64,000 nucleotides of DNA from Halomonas beimenensis (lineage in GTDB: Bacteria > Pseudomonadota > Gammaproteobacteria > Pseudomonadales > Halomonadaceae), in contig NZ_CP021435.1 of NCBI RefSeq assembly GCF_002549795.1, forward strand, positions 1,426,001 through 1,490,000. Reading direction: 5' to 3'. How positions within the stretch are numbered: position 1 is the first letter of the stretch; each line of letters begins with the position of its first letter. A program made the translations under genes and the position numbers. The notes under the pieces are model-generated. The model was given only the letters and a program-made list of their open reading frames with translations. It had not been told where the DNA came from and did not search any database. Positions 60,890-64,000 of the stretch are shown one piece after another.

Positions 60890-61864
60890 ATGTCACGACT
60901 CCCTCCCCTGATCGCCCTGTCCTATTTCGAGGTCGCCGCGCGCACCAGGAGCTTCGCCGCGGCGGCCAAGGAGCTCAATGTCACCCCGGCGGCGATCAGC
61001 CATCAGATCAAGGCGCTCGAGGAGTATCTCGGCGTCGATCTGTTCGTCCGCCACCACCGCCGGGTCAGCCTGACGCCGGCCGCGCGTGGGGCCTTGCCCG
61101 AGTTGCATGAGGGCTTCCAGACCCTGGCGCGGGCGGTGGACAAGATCCGCTCCTACGGCGAGGAGCGCCTGATCGTCACCGTGTGCGCCGAACCCTTGTT
61201 CGCCACCAAGTGGATCGTCCCCCGCCTGCACCGGTTCTACGCCCGTTGTCCCGAGGCCGAAGTGAGGCTGCAGGCGAGCCTGCACACGGTGGATCGTGCC
61301 CGGGAGAGCGCCTTGGGGGTGGCCGATCTCAAGCGTGCCGGCATCGATGTCTCCGTGCGTCTCGGCTACGGCAACTATCCGGACCTGGCGCCTCGGCGGC
61401 TGTTGAGCCTGGATCTGGTGCCACTCTGCGCGCCGGAGCTGGCCTCCGCCGTGGACGATATCGAGACCCTGAGGGGATTGCCGTTGCTGTGCGACGGCAC
61501 CCTGACTCGCTTGAACGAGCCCTTCGGCTGGAAGGAGTGGTTCCAGCAGCAGGGATGCGAGAGCGGGGGGCTGCGCGAACTGCGATTCGGCAACGGGCTG
61601 CTGGCGCTGGAGGCGGCCATCGCCGGCCAGGGCGTCCTGCTCGGCAGTCGGGATCTCCTCCAGGCCGAGCTGTCCGCGGGCAAGCTGGTGGTGGTGGCCG
61701 ATCGTCCCCTGAACTGTGATCAGGCCTACTACGTGGTGAGCGCGGGCGAGGGCCTGGAGCGCCCCATCGCGGGACAGTTCCGTGAGTGGTTGCTGGAAGA
61801 GGCCGGCATGCCGGCCGAAGAGGAGATCCCATCCGCGCCCGTCGACCTTTCGGACAACGCCTGA
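60890..61864 (+). CDS. LysR-type regulator (GcvA-like)
   Basis: 324 residues. HTH: LIALSYFEVAARTRSFAAAA and ELNVTPAAISHQIKALEEYL, opening in the GcvA manner. The effector domain follows (LIVTVCAEPLFATKWIVPRL). Acts probably on the acyl-CoA cluster just upstream (same strand, 130 bp after the synthetase gene) or on the divergent flavoprotein. ATG 60890 is chosen; a longer frame reaches 60800. Followed by a strong terminator. Confidence 0.87.
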   Translation: MSRLPPLIALSYFEVAARTRSFAAAAKELNVTPAAISHQIKALEEYLGVDLFVRHHRRVSLTPAARGALPELHEGFQTLARAVDKIRSYGEERLIVTVCAEPLFATKWIVPRLHRFYARCPEAEVRLQASLHTVDRARESALGVADLKRAGIDVSVRLGYGNYPDLAPRRLLSLDLVPLCAPELASAVDDIETLRGLPLLCDGTLTRLNEPFGWKEWFQQQGCESGGLRELRFGNGLLALEAAIAGQGVLLGSRDLLQAELSAGKLVVVADRPLNCDQAYYVVSAGEGLERPIAGQFREWLLEEAGMPAEEEIPSAPVDLSDNA

Positions 61865-61869
61865 GAACG

Positions 61870-61913
61870 CCGCCGATGCCGTCCGCTGGGTGAGCCAGGG
61901 ACGGCATCGGCGG
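61870..61913 (+). terminator. Terminator after the LysR gene
   Basis: CCGCCGATGCCGTCC (61870-61884) and GGACGGCATCGGCGG (61899-61913) form a 15-bp perfect stem, followed by TTT. It lies between convergent genes and may serve both. Confidence 0.88.
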
Positions 61914-61929
61914 TTTCAAGGCCGTGCCA

Positions 61930-62829
61930 TTACTTGGCGGCGAGCGCCACGCCGACCTTGGAGCGGTTGGGCCGGCCGATGGCCTGGGTGATCCAGCTGC
62001 CGGTCGCGGCGAGCTTGTCCAGGTCGATGCCGGTGTCGATGCCGAGGCCGTCGAGCAGGTAGACCACGTCCTCGCTGGCCACGTTGCCGGAGGCGCCTTT
62101 CGCATACGGGCATCCGCCGAGCCCGGCCACCGAGCTGTCGACCACGGCCACGCCTTCCTCGAGCACCGCGTAGAGGTTGGCCAGTGCCTGGCCGTAGGTG
62201 TCGTGGAAGTGGGCGGCGAGCCGGGCCATGGGCACCTCCCGAGCCACGGCCTCCAGCATGCGCTTGGCCTTGAGCGGGGTGCCGGTTCCGATGGTGTCGC
62301 CCAGCGAGATCTCGTAGCAGCCCATGTCATGCAGGGCCTTGGCGACCTCGGCCACCTTGGCGGGGGCGATCTCGCCCTCGTAGGGGCAGCCCAGCACGCA
62401 GGAGACGTAGCCGCGCACGCGGACGTTTGCCTCCCGGGCGCGCTCGAGCACCGGGGCGAAGCGCTCCAGGGACTCGGCCACGGAGCAGTTGATGTTCTTG
62501 CGGGAGAAGGACTCGGAGGCGGCGCCGAACACCGCGACCTCCTCGACGCCGCACTCCAGCGCGGCCTCGAGGCCCTTGAGGTTGGGGGTCAGCGCCGAGT
62601 AGACGACGCCCTCGCGGCGCTCGAGGCCGGTCATCACCTCGCGGTGGTCGGCCATCTGCGGCACCCACTTGGGGGAGACGAAGCTGGCCGCCTCGATATG
62701 GGCAAGCCCCGCCGCGCCCAGGCGGTCGATCAGTTCCAGCTTGGTCTCGGTCCCGATCGCCTCGGGTTCGTTCTGCAGCCCGTCGCGAGGGCCGACCTCG
62801 ACCAGGCGCACGCGCTTGGGAAATGCCAT
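61930..62829 (-). CDS. Hydroxymethylglutaryl-CoA lyase
   Basis: 299 residues of the HMGL/DRE-TIM family. [20 protein letters not shown] carries the catalytic Arg-Asp. [20 protein letters not shown] is the HMGL signature with the regulatory/catalytic Cys. It cleaves HMG-CoA into acetoacetate and acetyl-CoA, the last step of leucine degradation. ATG 62829 follows AGGAGATAACCC. The carboxylase gene upstream on the same strand supports a leucine/isovalerate (liu) operon. Confidence 0.94.
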   Translation of the reverse strand: MAFPKRVRLVEVGPRDGLQNEPEAIGTETKLELIDRLGAAGLAHIEAASFVSPKWVPQMADHREVMTGLERREGVVYSALTPNLKGLEAALECGVEEVAVFGAASESFSRKNINCSVAESLERFAPVLERAREANVRVRGYVSCVLGCPYEGEIAPAKVAEVAKALHDMGCYEISLGDTIGTGTPLKAKRMLEAVAREVPMARLAAHFHDTYGQALANLYAVLEEGVAVVDSSVAGLGGCPYAKGASGNVASEDVVYLLDGLGIDTGIDLDKLAATGSWITQAIGRPNRSKVGVALAAK

Positions 62830-63123
62830 GGGTTATCTCCTGTCCTGCTCAAGACGGGCCGATGATCTGGCCTCGCGTCGCGGCTTACCCGGCGACAGTT
62901 CTCCGAGGGGGCGCTGTAAATACTTCCCTGTACGCTACCGATGCCCTGCGGCGCTCTTGCATCCTGCGCCGCTTGCAGGGCCGGTGCGGGCCATCCATGG
63001 CCCGCCCGTTCGGAGCGGTGCTCCTCACCCATGGCATAGGACCCCCTCTTCGAACTGTCCCCGGCGCCGCTCACCTGAGTTGTACCTGGCGATTGCCATC
63101 ATCGCCGATACGGCCATGCTACT
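62830..63123. other. Spacer upstream of HMG-CoA lyase
   Basis: About 290 bp without a gene, between the heptamer array and the lyase gene, both of which are read on the minus strand. The lyase ribosome site sits at its end. A promoter of its own may lie here. Confidence 0.45.
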
Positions 63124-63214
63124 GCTCGGCGCTCGGCGCTCGGCGCTCGGCGCTCGGCGCTCGGCGCTCGGCGCTCGGCGCTCGGCGCTCGGCGCTCGGC
63201 GCTCGGCGCTCGGC
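63124..63214. repeat. Heptamer tandem repeat, 13 copies
   Basis: GCTCGGC repeats 13 times without interruption from 63124 to 63214 (91 bp). It begins one base beyond the stop codon of the carboxylase gene on the minus strand. The array is non-coding. Strand slippage would change the copy number without altering either gene. Confidence 0.95.
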
Positions 63215-63215
63215 A

Positions 63216-64000
63216 CTATTCGTCCGCGGCGAACTCCAGCAGCACGTCGCCCTGGCCCACGGTATCGCCGGCGGCGAAGTGGAAGCTCTCCACGTGGCCG
63301 TCGGCGGGGGCGGTCATGGTGTGCTCCATCTTCATGGCCTCCATGACCATCAGCGGCATGCCCTTCTCCACCCGGGCGCCGGCCTCCACCAACAGGGCGA
63401 CCACGGTGCCGTGCATGGGCGCGGTGAGGGTGGACTCGGCCTCGTGGTGGCCGTGGTCGATGGCATCGATGCGCCGCCAGAACAGCCGGGTCTCCCGCTG
63501 CGGGTCCACCAGCACCACCACGTTGCCGTCGCGGCGGGCCTGCAGGCGGCGGCGGTGGCCGTTCAGGGTCACCGCCACGGCGTCACCCTCCAGCGGCTCC
63601 AGGGTGGCGGCGAAGGTCTCCCCGCCCAGGGTCAGCTGCCAGGGCGAGCCTTCCGTCTCGCGCCGGCCCTCGACCACCACCACGGCCTCGGAGTCGTCCT
63701 CGTCCTGGGCGTGGGCCGGGTCGCACAGGGCGATGCGGATGGTGTGCGGGGCGTTCAGCCGGAAGCCGTCGTGACGATCCCAGGGCGAATCGCTTTCGCA
63801 TTCCCGGGCCAGCTGGTGCAGGCCGATCAGGGCCGCGCTGGCGTATTCCTCGGGCGCATGGCGGCGCTCGGCGAACAGGGTGGCCTCGTTGCGCTCGATG
63901 AAGCGCGTGTCGAGGTTGGCGTCACGGAAGGCCGGATGGGTGGCCAGACGCTGCAGGAAGGCCCGGTTGGTCACCACGCCGCGCACGTCCAGGGCGGCCA
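63216..64000 (-). CDS. Biotin-dependent acyl-CoA carboxylase alpha subunit, C-terminal part (methylcrotonyl-CoA type)
   Basis: About 261 residues, running off the right edge. The C-terminal biotin-carboxyl-carrier domain has VMEAMKMEHTMTAPADGHVE, with the biotinylated Lys, and GDTVGQGDVLLEF at the end. The part before resembles the BT domain of methylcrotonyl- or acetyl/propionyl-CoA carboxylases. Next to HMG-CoA lyase, methylcrotonyl-CoA carboxylase (leucine catabolism) is the best guess. The stop at 63216-63218 abuts the heptamer array. Confidence 0.87.
   Translation of the reverse strand, partial: AALDVRGVVTNRAFLQRLATHPAFRDANLDTRFIERNEATLFAERRHAPEEYASAALIGLHQLARECESDSPWDRHDGFRLNAPHTIRIALCDPAHAQDEDDSEAVVVVEGRRETEGSPWQLTLGGETFAATLEPLEGDAVAVTLNGHRRRLQARRDGNVVVLVDPQRETRLFWRRIDAIDHGHHEAESTLTAPMHGTVVALLVEAGARVEKGMPLMVMEAMKMEHTMTAPADGHVESFHFAAGDTVGQGDVLLEFAADE

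Overview
The window is high-GC bacterial chromosome whose gene content fits a halophilic gammaproteobacterium of the Halomonas type. This is inferred from protein families and codon use; there is no rRNA marker here. Most of the 64 kb is ordinary core and accessory metabolism. It is interrupted by one small low-GC island (about 26.1-28.7 kb) and a few insertion-sequence scars.

Layout. 1-960: an IS110-family element runs off the left edge and interrupts a yjbQ-type gene; its upstream non-coding end folds as a candidate bridge RNA. 1.0-8.8 kb: a PLP dehydratase, a PotD-like binding protein, a ClC channel, an ammonium transporter with NtrC/sigma-54 control sites, and a MocR regulator divergent from a LysE exporter whose 3' end is duplicated. 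8.8-12.6 kb: PhzF, then an ECF42-type sigma factor with three small YCII/VOC/DUF1428 genes. 12.7-24.8 kb: methyltransferase, GlxA-type regulator, RidA, CDF transporter, Kef-type antiporter plus Usp, Ada with a double Ada-box operator shared with an EamA transporter, a P-type ATPase and a GNAT enzyme.

24.8-29.2 kb: three REP-like units with an exact 65-bp period, a decayed integron integrase, and a cassette array on the opposite strand. Cassette 1 carries an overlapping FRG-domain gene and DUF262 gene and ends in a clear attC site. Cassette 2 carries a VOC-domain gene and is cut by an ISL3-type remnant. The FRG-DUF262 pair is the best candidate for an undescribed system, possibly defence, but that role is inference.

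29.2-45.3 kb: an outer-membrane barrel protein, a five-gene Opp/Dpp-type ABC transporter with an unusually large binding protein, a CIA30-DCC fusion broken by an in-frame amber codon, a cupin, a PagL-like protein and OsmC-YcaO. 45.3-49.4 kb: a LysR regulator divergent from dabB-dabA, a DAB-type inorganic-carbon pump. 49.5-55.4 kb: a minus-strand group DmdA-like demethylase, MetV-like, MetF-like, PurU, FolD. Together these can take a methyl group on tetrahydrofolate through to formate; an Lrp regulator lies upstream. 56-61.9 kb: a dihydrolipoamide-dehydrogenase-like protein divergent from OsmC, enoyl-CoA hydratase and acyl-CoA synthetase, then a LysR. 61.9-64 kb: leucine-catabolism genes (HMG-CoA lyase and the C-terminus of a biotin-dependent carboxylase) separated by 13 copies of a heptamer.
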